A DNA stretch of 64,000 bases from Denitrovibrio sp. (lineage in GTDB: Bacteria > Chrysiogenota > Deferribacteres > Deferribacterales > Geovibrionaceae): positions 186,001 through 250,000 of the forward strand of contig PKTN01000009.1 in assembly GCA_002869185.1 (NCBI GenBank). The letters run 5' to 3'. Each line of letters opens with the position of its first letter. The first letter of the stretch is position 1. A program made the translations under genes and the position numbers. A model generated the notes under the pieces. It was given only the letters and a program-made list of their open reading frames with translations. It ran no database searches and was not told where the DNA came from. Shown here piece after piece: positions 42,353 through 52,300 of the stretch.

Positions 42353-42412
42353 GTTTACCTCCAAATTAATTATATAATATAATAATACGGAATAAGTCTT
42401 AAAACAAGCGGA

Positions 42413-43276
42413 TTATATGGAGCGTTGGAGTATGCCCATCATATTATAAACGAGCTGGGCTGCGGTGAAGTCGTATCCGTGGAACTTATCTATGGGTGCA
42501 AACTCAACCACATCAAAACCGATGCATTTTCTGTTGTTCATCACTTTTTCTATTAGTGCGTGTGCGTCGTACCATCCGAATCCACCCGGGACAGGTGTTC
42601 CAGTTGCTGGCATAATGTTAGAGTCGAGCCCGTCTATATCAAAGGTGATAAAAACATTTTCTGGGAAATATGGAGGAAGTTCGAAGGAGTCCACACCATT
42701 TTTGTATAAGTCCTCAGCGTCCATATAATCTATATTGTGTCTAATGCTGAGGTTGTGTTCTTCCATGCTGTAACTTCTTGTCCCTAATTGATATATCGGG
42801 ATATTAAGGTCAAAAACTCGTTTCATTATGCATGCATGACTGAATTTAGTGCCATCGTATGAATCTCGCAGGTCAGCGTGTGCATCGAATTGCACCACAC
42901 CAAAATCTTTACCATACTTATTATAAAGAGCTTCAATAGCTCCGTAGGTAACGGTGTGTTCGCCTCCGAGTATTACGGGGGTCTTTTCTAATTTAATAGT
43001 TTTGCTAATAGCATTACATATATTAGAGATTGTCTCTTTGATTGAACCTGAACAGTCGACAGGGACATCAGTATATATGCCAAGATCAGCTGGTACAGAC
43101 TTGTTATCAAATAGCTCAAGCTGGGCTGATGCCTTCAGAATCGCCTCTGGTCCGTTCAGAGTACCGCCACCGTATGAGACTGTTCGCTCATATGGTACTG
43201 GGATAACGTGAAACTGCGCATCTTCTGGTTTTGAAGGGGTGACATCATCACCGTGAAAATTTATTCTATCACTCAT
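42413..43276 (-). CDS. speB: Agmatinase
   Basis: 287-aa ureohydrolase. Metal motifs GGEHTVTYG, VQFDAHADLRDSY and TFDIDGLD are present. Hydrolyses agmatine to putrescine and urea. Last gene of the operon speA-carboxyspermidine dehydrogenase-nspC-speB, overlapping nspC by 4 bp. Confidence 0.92.
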   Translation of the reverse strand: MSDRINFHGDDVTPSKPEDAQFHVIPVPYERTVSYGGGTLNGPEAILKASAQLELFDNKSVPADLGIYTDVPVDCSGSIKETISNICNAISKTIKLEKTPVILGGEHTVTYGAIEALYNKYGKDFGVVQFDAHADLRDSYDGTKFSHACIMKRVFDLNIPIYQLGTRSYSMEEHNLSIRHNIDYMDAEDLYKNGVDSFELPPYFPENVFITFDIDGLDSNIMPATGTPVPGGFGWYDAHALIEKVMNNRKCIGFDVVEFAPIDKFHGYDFTAAQLVYNMMGILQRSI

Positions 43277-44427
43277 GCTAGCCTACCTCTGTAATCATCA
43301 TATCCGAATTCTCTTATGATATCTAGTGTACCAGATTCGAGGCTAAAAGTGAGCAAGTTAGGTAGTTCCACCCCATTAAATGTGGTGTTTTTTACAAAAG
43401 AGTAGAGTGCCATATCAGTAAATACGAGCTTGTCACCACGCTTTAGTGGTTTTTCAAAAGAATATGTACCGATGAAATCACCAGCGAGACATGATATGCA
43501 ACCTAGCTTATAAGACAGGTCGCCACTTTCGCCAACCAAGTGAGGTCTGTATGGCATCGCTAGTACATCAGGCATATGTGTTTCAGCAGAAGAGTCGAGT
43601 ATGGCGATATCTACGCCATTGTTTATGGTGTCGAGCACAGAGGTAATAAACACCCCAGCATCTAAAACAACAGCTTCGCCAGGCTCTAAGTATACATCGA
43701 CACCGTATTTAGCTTTAAAGCTATTTATGGTTTTGATTAGTAATTCTATGTTATAACCGTCCTTTGTTATGTGATGTCCACCACCGAAATTGATCCATTT
43801 CATTTGGGGTATGTAGTCGCTATAAAGTTTTTCGAAACTCTCTAGCACCCTGACTAAGACATCCGCACCCTGCTCGCACATAGCGTGAAAATGCAAACCA
43901 TCGACTCTAGACAGATCAACACCTTTTAAATCTGAAGGGTTAACACCAAATCGTGAGCCGGGTATACATGGGTTATAAAGCTCTGTTTCAACCTCTGCAT
44001 GACCGGGATTGACACGTAAGCCCACCTGCTTATCCGCTGGGATCTTTTTATTGAAATAGTCCAACTGGGAAATAGAGTTAAAGACTAGGTGATCAGAATA
44101 TTTGATAGTCCGTTCAAACTGATCGTCGGAGAAAGCTGGGGAGTATGTATGTACCTCTTTACCAAATTCCTCAAAACCCATCTGAGCTTCGATAGGTCCA
44201 CTCGCACAAACACCGTGGAGGTATTCCGAAATAATAGGGAAGACCGCTGGCATAGCAAACGCCTTTAGAGCGAGCAGGACTTTAGCCCCTGTACGCTTCT
44301 GTACGGAATCTAGTATTTCGCAATTACGCTTTATAACGTCTTTGCTAATCAGATAACACGGAGTCTTAACGCTATCAGTTATCTCAGTCGGAAAACTTGA
44401 GAGTGCCTTCTTATCTAATTCGTTCAT
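43273..44427 (-). CDS. nspC: Carboxynorspermidine/carboxyspermidine decarboxylase
   Basis: 384-aa PLP fold-III decarboxylase. The PLP lysine is in LLALKAFAMP, the active-site histidine in INFGGGHHIT and the PLP-phosphate-binding region in LEPGEAVVLDAG. Converts carboxyspermidine to spermidine. Overlaps the dehydrogenase gene by 1 bp and speB by 4 bp. Confidence 0.92.
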   Translation of the reverse strand: MNELDKKALSSFPTEITDSVKTPCYLISKDVIKRNCEILDSVQKRTGAKVLLALKAFAMPAVFPIISEYLHGVCASGPIEAQMGFEEFGKEVHTYSPAFSDDQFERTIKYSDHLVFNSISQLDYFNKKIPADKQVGLRVNPGHAEVETELYNPCIPGSRFGVNPSDLKGVDLSRVDGLHFHAMCEQGADVLVRVLESFEKLYSDYIPQMKWINFGGGHHITKDGYNIELLIKTINSFKAKYGVDVYLEPGEAVVLDAGVFITSVLDTINNGVDIAILDSSAETHMPDVLAMPYRPHLVGESGDLSYKLGCISCLAGDFIGTYSFEKPLKRGDKLVFTDMALYSFVKNTTFNGVELPNLLTFSLESGTLDIIREFGYDDYRGRLA

Positions 44428-45644
44428 TATGCTGGTAGTTCACCATCGAAATCTACTACATTCCAAGGGAGTCCGCATCTGTTTAGCTCATCCATGAATA
44501 CGTCAGGGTCGAGCTGCTCAACATTGAATACACCTTCGCCAGCCCATATGCCTTTGAGTATCATCATAGCACCGATCATAGCTGGTACGCCTGTTGTGTA
44601 GGATACTGCCTGCGCCTGAATCTCTCTGTAGCATTCTGCGTGGTCGCAAACGTTATATATGTATTTCTTCTGCTGTTTCCCGTCTTTTTCGCCATCGAAT
44701 ACACAGCCGATAACCGCCTTACCTGTGTAGTTATTACCGAGTGACGCAGGCTCAGGTAGGAGAGCCTTGAGGAATTGCAGCGGAATAATCTTTTGTCCGT
44801 TAAAATCTACTTCGTCGATGCGAGTCATGCCGACATTGTCTAGCACTTTGAGGTGCGTGATGTAAGCCTGTCCAAATGTCATCCAGAAACGGATACGCTC
44901 AAGCCCTTTGATGTTCTTAACGAGTGATTCCATCTCTTCGTGATAAAGCATATAACTCTCTCTGACCCCAGCCTCTGGGTAGTCGAAAGGGAAATGTACA
45001 CAGTCGTCATTAAGGATTGCAGGTGTCTCTATCCACTCGCCATTTTTCCAGTGGCGAACAGTCTGAGTGACTTCACGGATGTTTATCTCAGGGTTAAAGT
45101 TAGTGGCGAACGGGTGACCGTGGTCGCCAGCGTTACAGTCGAGTATGTCGATAGTTTTAATGCTGTCGAAGTGGTGTTTTTGTGCATAGGCACAGAAGAT
45201 ATTCGTAACACCTGGGTCAAATCCGCAACCGAGGAGAGCCATAAGCCCCTTCTCTTTGAATTTATCCTGATAAGCCCACTGCCAGCTATATTCGAAATGA
45301 GCTACGTCTTTTGGCTCATAGTTAGCTGTGTCCATATAGTGCACTTCTGCATTGAGACATGCGTCCATGATAGTCAGGTCTTGATATGGCAGAGCAACGT
45401 TGATAACGAGGAAAGGTTTCTCAGCCAATAATAGCTCTGTTAGTTCTGGAACATTGTCAGCATCCACAGCGTATGTTTTTATGTTTATGCCGTATAGCTC
45501 TTTAACTTGTGATGCGATATCATCACATTTACTTTTTGTTCTGCTAGCTAAAATTATTTCGCTGAAAACATCAGCATTCTGAGCACATTTTTTTGCGACA
45601 ACATTGCCGACGCCGCCAGCACCGATTATAAGTATCTTTTTCAT
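44427..45644 (-). CDS. Carboxynorspermidine/carboxyspermidine dehydrogenase (saccharopine dehydrogenase family)
   Basis: 405 aa. N-terminal Rossmann fold KILIIGAGGVGNVVAKKCA, then the saccharopine-dehydrogenase-like domain (ALLGCGFDPGVTNIFCAYAQKHHF in outline). Reductively condenses aspartate semialdehyde with putrescine. Starts 2 bp after the speA stop and feeds NspC. Confidence 0.92.
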   Translation of the reverse strand: MKKILIIGAGGVGNVVAKKCAQNADVFSEIILASRTKSKCDDIASQVKELYGINIKTYAVDADNVPELTELLLAEKPFLVINVALPYQDLTIMDACLNAEVHYMDTANYEPKDVAHFEYSWQWAYQDKFKEKGLMALLGCGFDPGVTNIFCAYAQKHHFDSIKTIDILDCNAGDHGHPFATNFNPEINIREVTQTVRHWKNGEWIETPAILNDDCVHFPFDYPEAGVRESYMLYHEEMESLVKNIKGLERIRFWMTFGQAYITHLKVLDNVGMTRIDEVDFNGQKIIPLQFLKALLPEPASLGNNYTGKAVIGCVFDGEKDGKQQKKYIYNVCDHAECYREIQAQAVSYTTGVPAMIGAMMILKGIWAGEGVFNVEQLDPDVFMDELNRCGLPWNVVDFDGELPA

Positions 45645-45646
45645 TT

Positions 45647-47587
45647 TTATACCTGATCCTTTTCGTAATATGTATATCCACGCAAACCCTCGTCAAATCC
45701 ATTGAGGATGCCTTTGCGATCTTTCGCTGTTATAAAACCCTTCTTAATAGAATCTTCAGTAAGCTGCTTAAGTCTTACTTTCATAGCCTTGATGTCATAT
45801 TCAACATATTCTAGCACGTCAGAGACTGAATCTCCTTCTAGCTCTTCAGTCATTTCGTAAGAGCCGTCCTCGTGAACATTGACAGAGACGACATTTGTGT
45901 CACCAAAGAGGTTGTGGAGGTCGCCAAGTGTCTCCTGATATGCACCAACAAGGAATACTCCTAGGTAGTACTCTTCTGCCTCTTTTAGATCATGGAGCAT
46001 AAGTCTGCTTCTGTCATGTTCGAAGTCAGCAAAGTGATCTATTTTGCCATCACAGTCGCATGTTATGTCTGAGATGATAGCTGGTCTTGCTGGTGCTTCG
46101 TTCAGTCTGTGTAGAGGCATAACAGGGAATACCTGATTAATAGCCCATACGTCAGGAAGTGACTGGAATAGACTGAAATTGCCATAGTATGTGTCGTAAA
46201 GCAGGTTGTCTATATAGTGTACATCCCTTGGTGGATGCTTCAATGTTACTGATAATTTGGAAATCTTTATTAGTATGTGACGAACAATGTTTTCAGCTAG
46301 ACCTTTTTCTCTGAGAGATATCTGACCATGTTTGAATAGTTGTCTAGACTGGGTGCGGTAAAAAAGTACGTCATTACAGCACTCTTGTATGGTCTTTGGT
46401 GACACCATCTCGTAAGTAGCCATAAGGTTCTCAAGCAAGTCGTTTGTTGACTGTGGGAGTACCTCAGGTAGAGGATGTGGATTGAATGATGATACATCAA
46501 GCACATTAAAAAGGAGCACAGAATAGTATGCAACTGTTGCTCGTCCAGATTCGGTTATGATCGTTGGGTGTGGTATATTGTTCTTATCCAGAACTGTTAT
46601 TATAGACTCGACAATATCGTAGCAGTATTCGTCTATAGAATAGTTCCTGCTGGAATGAAAGTTAGTGTTTGAGCCGTCGTAGTCAACAGCGAGACCACCA
46701 CCAAAATCCATGATCTGCATGTTAGCGCCCTCTTTAACAAGCTCTTCATAAACTCTACAGGCTTCCATAGCACCAGCTCTGATGTCTGATATATTAGCTA
46801 TCTGCGAACCTATGTGGTAGTGGAGTAGATGCAGACAGTCTAGCATCTCTTCATCTTTTAGCTTGTCTAGAACGTCGATCATCTGGCTGATAGTTAATCC
46901 AAAAACACTGTTATCCCCACCTGATTCAGACCACTGACCCTCTGCCTGAGTAGTCAGCTTTGTCCTGAGTCCGAGTAGGGGACGAACACCCTGATCCTTT
47001 GCTCGCTGAAGGATAACGTCTATCTCTCCTGGAACTTCTACAACAAAATAACACTTAAGTCCCATCTTTACAGCATTTAGACCTAGATCGATGAACTCTT
47101 CGTCTTTGTATCCATTACATATGAGGTAGGCGTCACGGTTGTCTAGCATAGATATCGCAGCAATTAGCTCTGCTTTGCTACCAGCTTCGAGCCCGTGGTT
47201 ATAGCTCTTTCCATATTTTGCTACTGACTCTAGAACCTTCTCCTGCTGGTTTACCTTTACAGGGAAAACACCTTTGAAGTTTCCTTGGTAACCAGTCTCT
47301 TTTATCACTTTGTTGAAAGTGTCATGGAGGAGTTTTATCTGTGAACCGAGTATGTTTTCTATGCGGAGGAGAACAGGCATAGCTAGCCCTCTGTCTTCAA
47401 CCTCTTTAGCTATTTCATGAAGGCTTATTTGTGGACCATTCTTATTCCCCATAGGTGTTACAACAGCGTCACCAGTGTCATTAATAGAGAAGTAGTTTAC
47501 CCCCCACTTATTTACTCCGTAGTATTCGCTTGCTGTATTTATGGTCCAGTTCTTAATCTTTTTAGGGTCTCTCCACATTGAGGTCAC
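45647..47587 (-). CDS. speA: Biosynthetic arginine decarboxylase
   Basis: 646-aa PLP-dependent SpeA type. PLP lysine in VFPVKVNQQEKVLE, LGLRTKLTTQAEGQWSESGG, HYHIGSQIANI, MDFGGGLAVDYDGS and the C-terminal residues around DITCDCDGKIDHF are typical. Makes agmatine from arginine as the first step of the pathway. ATG 47587 follows GGAGTGACC. First gene of the operon. Confidence 0.95.
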   Translation of the reverse strand: MTSMWRDPKKIKNWTINTASEYYGVNKWGVNYFSINDTGDAVVTPMGNKNGPQISLHEIAKEVEDRGLAMPVLLRIENILGSQIKLLHDTFNKVIKETGYQGNFKGVFPVKVNQQEKVLESVAKYGKSYNHGLEAGSKAELIAAISMLDNRDAYLICNGYKDEEFIDLGLNAVKMGLKCYFVVEVPGEIDVILQRAKDQGVRPLLGLRTKLTTQAEGQWSESGGDNSVFGLTISQMIDVLDKLKDEEMLDCLHLLHYHIGSQIANISDIRAGAMEACRVYEELVKEGANMQIMDFGGGLAVDYDGSNTNFHSSRNYSIDEYCYDIVESIITVLDKNNIPHPTIITESGRATVAYYSVLLFNVLDVSSFNPHPLPEVLPQSTNDLLENLMATYEMVSPKTIQECCNDVLFYRTQSRQLFKHGQISLREKGLAENIVRHILIKISKLSVTLKHPPRDVHYIDNLLYDTYYGNFSLFQSLPDVWAINQVFPVMPLHRLNEAPARPAIISDITCDCDGKIDHFADFEHDRSRLMLHDLKEAEEYYLGVFLVGAYQETLGDLHNLFGDTNVVSVNVHEDGSYEMTEELEGDSVSDVLEYVEYDIKAMKVRLKQLTEDSIKKGFITAKDRKGILNGFDEGLRGYTYYEKDQV

Positions 47588-47969
47588 TCCATTTCTAATC
47601 CATTTTAAGGATAGTATACTCTTATTTATATAGTATAAAATATAAATCCATGAATTAATATGTAAATATCGTGGAAATGTAAATATATTTTATTTGATTA
47701 TATCAAAAAAACTTATGTAAAATAAGCTTTTATAGGAATTGTTGAAAAATAAGAAAATAAATAAAAATATAAGTTATGTGCTCAAAATACACTGTAACAG
47801 TGTGTGTTTTTCTTAGTAATTTTATAAAAAATTAGAAATATTGTAAAAACGATGGTGAATTTTTTAATAACACAATATTAAAATGATGTAAAATTCTTTT
47901 ACAGTTTAATGCAGGGCATATTAAGGCTATGTATAAATTACACAAGAATACGACAAAAAAGGTTTTATT
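47588..47969. other. Divergent control region of speA and a histidine kinase gene
   Basis: 382 bp with no gene; very AT-rich. One clear 15-bp palindrome ACACTGT-A-ACAGTGT (47789-47803) is a candidate operator; its protein is unknown. speA promoter sequences lie near 47600-47650. Confidence 0.45.
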
Positions 47970-49727
47970 ATGAAGAAGGGCTTTAGGTTTTTTATTTTTT
48001 TGATCATAGCAGTAATCTCTATTTTTATGATTTATCTTCCATATGTTGAGATTAAAGAGAAGACTGTATCTAAGTTGAACGAGAAGCAGCTACTTATAGC
48101 GAAACAGGCTGCTTATAGTATAGAGAATTTTTTTACTGAACAGATTAAACTTCTCAATCATTTTGCATCAAGTTCAAATTTTATTCATCTTACAGAAAAA
48201 GCTAAAGAGGCTATGGGAAAAGAGTACCAGTATAACTCCGCGTATGTGAAAGCTGTTACTAGGTATGACAGCAAAGGTAATATAATATACTCGTATCCTA
48301 ATCCTGAAAATGTAATAGGGATGAATATATCATCTCAGACTCACGTTAAAAAGATACTAAAGGAGCATAAAACAAACATTAGCGATGTTTTTACTTCTGT
48401 CCAAGGATTTCAGTCAGTAGCTATCTCCGAACCTATATTTGACAAGGGTGAATTCATTGGCGTAATAGCTTTTTTGATAGATTTTAGATATTTAGCTAAG
48501 AACTTTATCGAGAATATTATGATAGGCGATGACGGCTATGCATGGATGATAAGCAGAGATGGGACAGAGCTTTACTGCCCTGTTCCAGATCACGTAGGTC
48601 AAAGTATAGAGGAGACCTCGTCAGTTTTTCCTACAGTAATTGCAATGGCAGATAAAATGCGTCAAGGGCTCTCTGGAAACACAACTTATGAATATAATAT
48701 GGTGAAAGGTGCAAAGACAGAGACTATTGTTAAGCATGCATCATACTATCCAGTTCGGCTTCAAGGTAATTTTTTGTCGATAGTCGTTGCGACACCAGAA
48801 AAAGAGATATATGTAGAGCTTTCAAGCTTTTATAAAAAGATGATAGCGGCCATTGTAATCCTTCTGATAGCTTTTGCATTTTTGGCTTATTTAGTTATAA
48901 ATGACTACAATCTTTCAAAAATAAATAAAGAGCTTGAGGCTAGAGTTGATAGGGAGATGGAGAAGAGAAAGAGTAATGAAAAGCTTATGCTCCAGCAGGC
49001 TAAGTTTTATAGTATGGGCGAGACAATGAGTGCTATTGCTCACCAGTGGAGACAGCCTCTGAATACTGTTGGTTTGTGTATACAAGATATGGATGATGCT
49101 TATAAATTAAATCAGATTGACGAGAAATATATTTCAGACATTGTAAGTGTGTCCATGAAGAATCTGAAACAACTTTCAGATACTATAGATGATTTTAGTA
49201 AATTCTTTGCACCTACTGAAGAGATCCAAAATCTCAATATATGTAAAGTTATTTTTAGCATCCATAATATTATCAGGGTTCAGTTCGATAACTTATGCAT
49301 TGGGCTACAGTTTCATGTTGATGGACGAATAGCTTCTTCATATGAAGATTGTGATCCTAAAGTATATACAGCAGAAACTTATCCTGATGTTTTGAAGCAG
49401 GTCGTTATGAATTGTCTGCAAAACTCTAAAGATGCAGTCGTAAGCAGGTTGGAGGCTGGAGAGATAGAGAAGGGTGAGATACTCCTTAGTCTTAGTCACG
49501 ACGACGGCTGTTTTCGTATAGAGATTCTAGATAATGGTGGCGGTATACCAGATGAACATATTGATAAGGTCTTTGACCCTTATTTTTCAACAAAAGGGGT
49601 TGCGGTTGGCATGGGGCTAGGGCTTTATGTCTCTCAAAACATTTTAAAAGACTATTTGAATGGTACTATGAGTATAGAGAATATACCGAGCGGGGCAAAA
49701 GCTGTAATCAAGTTTAAAACAAGTTAA
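47970..49727 (+). CDS. Sensor histidine kinase with periplasmic dCache-type domain
   Basis: 585 aa. TM helix about 5-24, periplasmic Cache-like sensor (about 30-285, with VTRYDSKGNIIYSYPNPENVIG and GYAWMISRDGTELYCPVPDHVG in outline), TM about 292-312, coiled coil, HisKA with H in AIAHQWRQPLNTVGL and HATPase_c with DNGGGIPDEHIDKVFDPYFSTK and GMGLGLYVS. No response regulator is adjacent; the lone receiver at 59316 is 9.5 kb away. Cache domains of this kind bind small organic acids or amino acids; the ligand is unknown. Confidence 0.9.
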   Translation: MKKGFRFFIFLIIAVISIFMIYLPYVEIKEKTVSKLNEKQLLIAKQAAYSIENFFTEQIKLLNHFASSSNFIHLTEKAKEAMGKEYQYNSAYVKAVTRYDSKGNIIYSYPNPENVIGMNISSQTHVKKILKEHKTNISDVFTSVQGFQSVAISEPIFDKGEFIGVIAFLIDFRYLAKNFIENIMIGDDGYAWMISRDGTELYCPVPDHVGQSIEETSSVFPTVIAMADKMRQGLSGNTTYEYNMVKGAKTETIVKHASYYPVRLQGNFLSIVVATPEKEIYVELSSFYKKMIAAIVILLIAFAFLAYLVINDYNLSKINKELEARVDREMEKRKSNEKLMLQQAKFYSMGETMSAIAHQWRQPLNTVGLCIQDMDDAYKLNQIDEKYISDIVSVSMKNLKQLSDTIDDFSKFFAPTEEIQNLNICKVIFSIHNIIRVQFDNLCIGLQFHVDGRIASSYEDCDPKVYTAETYPDVLKQVVMNCLQNSKDAVVSRLEAGEIEKGEILLSLSHDDGCFRIEILDNGGGIPDEHIDKVFDPYFSTKGVAVGMGLGLYVSQNILKDYLNGTMSIENIPSGAKAVIKFKTS

Positions 49728-49788
49728 AAAGATTGAAAGATATAGTGTATCAGGATAGATTATCATCAGTTAAACTTCAGGATATATT

Positions 49789-50331
49789 ATGATAACTCTG
49801 CTTGATATTTTTGGAATAGCTGTCGCTATGAGTATAGATGCTTTTTGTGTTTCAGTCTGTATAGGTATGAAATATCACGAGAGAAAGCATTATCTAAGAC
49901 TAGGGCTTGCTTTTGGTTTCTTCCAGTTCTTAATGCCTGTGCTCGGTGCTTTTGCTGGGCGGGTTCTGCTTAATTATACTGACAATCTTAAATATCTAGC
50001 TGCTTTAATACTTTTTTTTGTCGCATTTAGTATGATGCGAGAAGGGATAAAGAATAAAGAGTGTAAAGTTTATTTTGCTGACCCGACTATCGGTCTGTCA
50101 TTGATTATGCTTTAGCTGGCTACTAGTATGGACGCTCTTGGTGCTGGGATATCTCTTGCACTTTGGGATGGTGGGATAGTGTTCGCATCATCTGTGATAG
50201 GTGTCACTTGTATGTTTTTTGCATTTGCTGGAGTTAAAACTGGTAAATCTTTTAAGAACTATATCGGGCATTATGCAGAGTATTTCGGCTCTGTTGTTCT
50301 CGCCCTTATCGGACTTAAATTCATTTTCTGA
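49789..50331 (+). pseudogene. mntP: Manganese efflux pump MntP, split by an in-frame TAG
   Basis: 181 codons in one frame, the normal MntP length. TAG at 50113-50115 falls between GLSLIML and LATSMDALGAGISLAL, i.e. within the conserved (L/M)L(S/A)xATSxDAL stretch. Both halves show the MntP repeat pattern (AVAMSIDAFCVSVCIG and ATSMDALGAGISLA) with the charged D residues in membrane helices. As it stands, only three to four helices of the pump are made. A single base (TCG or TTG to TAG) would restore it. Confidence 0.85.
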
Positions 50332-50388
50332 TAGTCTCCTATCTGACTTTCTGTTATTTTTAAATAACTATTTAAATGGTGGTTATAT

Positions 50389-52227
50389 ATGGGATACAGA
50401 AACCTAAAATCTTGTCTTGATGATCTGGAAAAGCACGGACAGTTAAAGCGTATTGACGCTGAGATCGATCCTTATCTTGAGATGGGGCTTATTCAGCGTT
50501 TGGTATATCAAAATGGTGGTCCTGCTCTCCTTTTTAATAATGTTAAAAACAGTAAATTCAGAATGGCAGGTAATATCTTTGGAACACTAGACAGAACTAG
50601 ATTCATCTTTCGTGATGCACTCCCTGTTATAGAAGCAATGGTAAATGCAAAGCTTAATCCTGCATCAGTCATAAAAAAAACATCAAATATATTCAAGCTT
50701 CCGAAGGGGGCTTATAACCTTCTACCGAAATCAGTATCTACAGGTGCGGTGATGGAGAATACTTGTTCCCTTTCTGATCTGCCTCAGCTTGTTAGCTGGC
50801 CTATGGAGGGTGGAGCGTTTATTACTCTCCCACTTGTTTATAGCGAATCACCTAATGGTGGCGGATACAAGAATAGTAACCTTGGTATGTATCGTGTCCA
50901 GATATCAGGTAACGAATACGAGACTGATGAGTGTGGACTTCACTATCAGATACACAGAGGTATAGGGATACACCACACAGATGCGAAAAGGATTGGTGAA
51001 AAGCTCCGTGTGAATGTATTTATCGGTGGTGCTCCATCTATGAGTTTGGCGGCTGTGATGCCTCTTCCTGAGGGGATGCCAGAGATATCTTTCGCTGGTG
51101 TTCTCGGTGGACATAGAATCCCTTTTATAAAACGTAGCGGCATGCTTCCTATGCCAGCGGAATCTGATTTTGTGATATCCGGTACTATAGAGCCTGACGC
51201 TGTTAAGCCAGAAGGTCCTTTCGGTGATCATATTGGTTATTATAGCCTTACTCACAATTTTCCAGTGATGAAGGTCGATAAGGTTTATCATAGAAATGAC
51301 GCAATCTTTCCATTCACATCTGTTGGTAGACCTCCGCAAGAGGATACTAGTTTTGGCGATTTTATACATGAGCTTACGGGTGACCTTATCCCTGATGTGC
51401 TCCCAGGTATTAAAGCTGTACATGCAGTTGATGTTGCTGGTGTTCATCCACTACTCCTTGCTATTGGGACAGAGAGATACACCCCATACGAAAAACAGAC
51501 AGAGCCGAAAGAGATACTTACTCAGGCGAACGCTGTGCTAGGTCAGGGGCAGTTGTCTCTGGCTAAATATCTGTTCATAGCGAACCAATATGACGACGAA
51601 TCTCTCGATATACATTCACCAGAAAAGTTCCTGACCCATATGCTTGAGCGTGTGGATTGGAGACGTGATCTGCATTTCCAAACAGCCGTTACTATAGACA
51701 CTCTCGATTACTCGGGACATGGTTTGAATAAAGGTTCTAAGGTTGTTGTAGCTGCTACCGGTGAAAAGGTTAGAGAGCTTACTTCCGATATTCCAGAAAA
51801 TCTGAATATGCCAAATGGCTTTGAAAAACCGAGAGTAACTATGAATGGTGTACTCGTTGTTCAGGCTCCTAAATGCACATCAGAGCGTGGTGAACAGGAT
51901 GTTGTAATATCTGATTTCTGTAAATCCTTTGAGGCTGATAATCCTATCAATGAATTTCCTCTGATAATAATAGTGGACGATTCAGAATTTACTTCGGCAA
52001 ATATCGATAACCTTCTTTGGGTAACTTTTACTCGGTCGAACCCAGCATCTGACATTTATGGTATAGCTTCATATACTCACTGCAAGCATTTTGGTTGCGA
52101 AGGCTCCCTTGTGATAGACGCAAGGGTTAAGCCACATCATGCACCAGCTCTGGATATGGATCCTGATGTTGAAAAACGTGTTATGGAGATGGGTGCAAAG
52201 GGGCAGCCGTTACACGGCCTTTTCTAA
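50389..52227 (+). CDS. UbiD-family decarboxylase (menaquinone biosynthesis type)
   Basis: 612 aa, longer than E. coli UbiD (497). Prenylated-FMN-binding and catalytic regions are visible: NLGMYRVQISG, GLHYQIHRGIGIHH, SLAAVMPLPEGMPEISFAGVLGG, and the conserved E-x-x-x-R-x-E surroundings in KPEGPFGDHIGYYS. The length fits UbiD-like enzymes assigned to menaquinone synthesis; the substrate is inferred. Upstream mntP, downstream convergent selD. Confidence 0.85.
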   Translation: MGYRNLKSCLDDLEKHGQLKRIDAEIDPYLEMGLIQRLVYQNGGPALLFNNVKNSKFRMAGNIFGTLDRTRFIFRDALPVIEAMVNAKLNPASVIKKTSNIFKLPKGAYNLLPKSVSTGAVMENTCSLSDLPQLVSWPMEGGAFITLPLVYSESPNGGGYKNSNLGMYRVQISGNEYETDECGLHYQIHRGIGIHHTDAKRIGEKLRVNVFIGGAPSMSLAAVMPLPEGMPEISFAGVLGGHRIPFIKRSGMLPMPAESDFVISGTIEPDAVKPEGPFGDHIGYYSLTHNFPVMKVDKVYHRNDAIFPFTSVGRPPQEDTSFGDFIHELTGDLIPDVLPGIKAVHAVDVAGVHPLLLAIGTERYTPYEKQTEPKEILTQANAVLGQGQLSLAKYLFIANQYDDESLDIHSPEKFLTHMLERVDWRRDLHFQTAVTIDTLDYSGHGLNKGSKVVVAATGEKVRELTSDIPENLNMPNGFEKPRVTMNGVLVVQAPKCTSERGEQDVVISDFCKSFEADNPINEFPLIIIVDDSEFTSANIDNLLWVTFTRSNPASDIYGIASYTHCKHFGCEGSLVIDARVKPHHAPALDMDPDVEKRVMEMGAKGQPLHGLF

Positions 52228-52300
52228 TGTTAAGTAAAGAAGTTATAGACTAGTCTTTAGAGCTTGGTATTTCTTCGTCTTACCAATGGGTGACGACTCG

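Noticed and set aside
44940-45431. Long reading frame antisense to the carboxyspermidine dehydrogenase gene
   Set aside because: Shadow of a strongly conserved gene; no family resemblance and no ribosome site.
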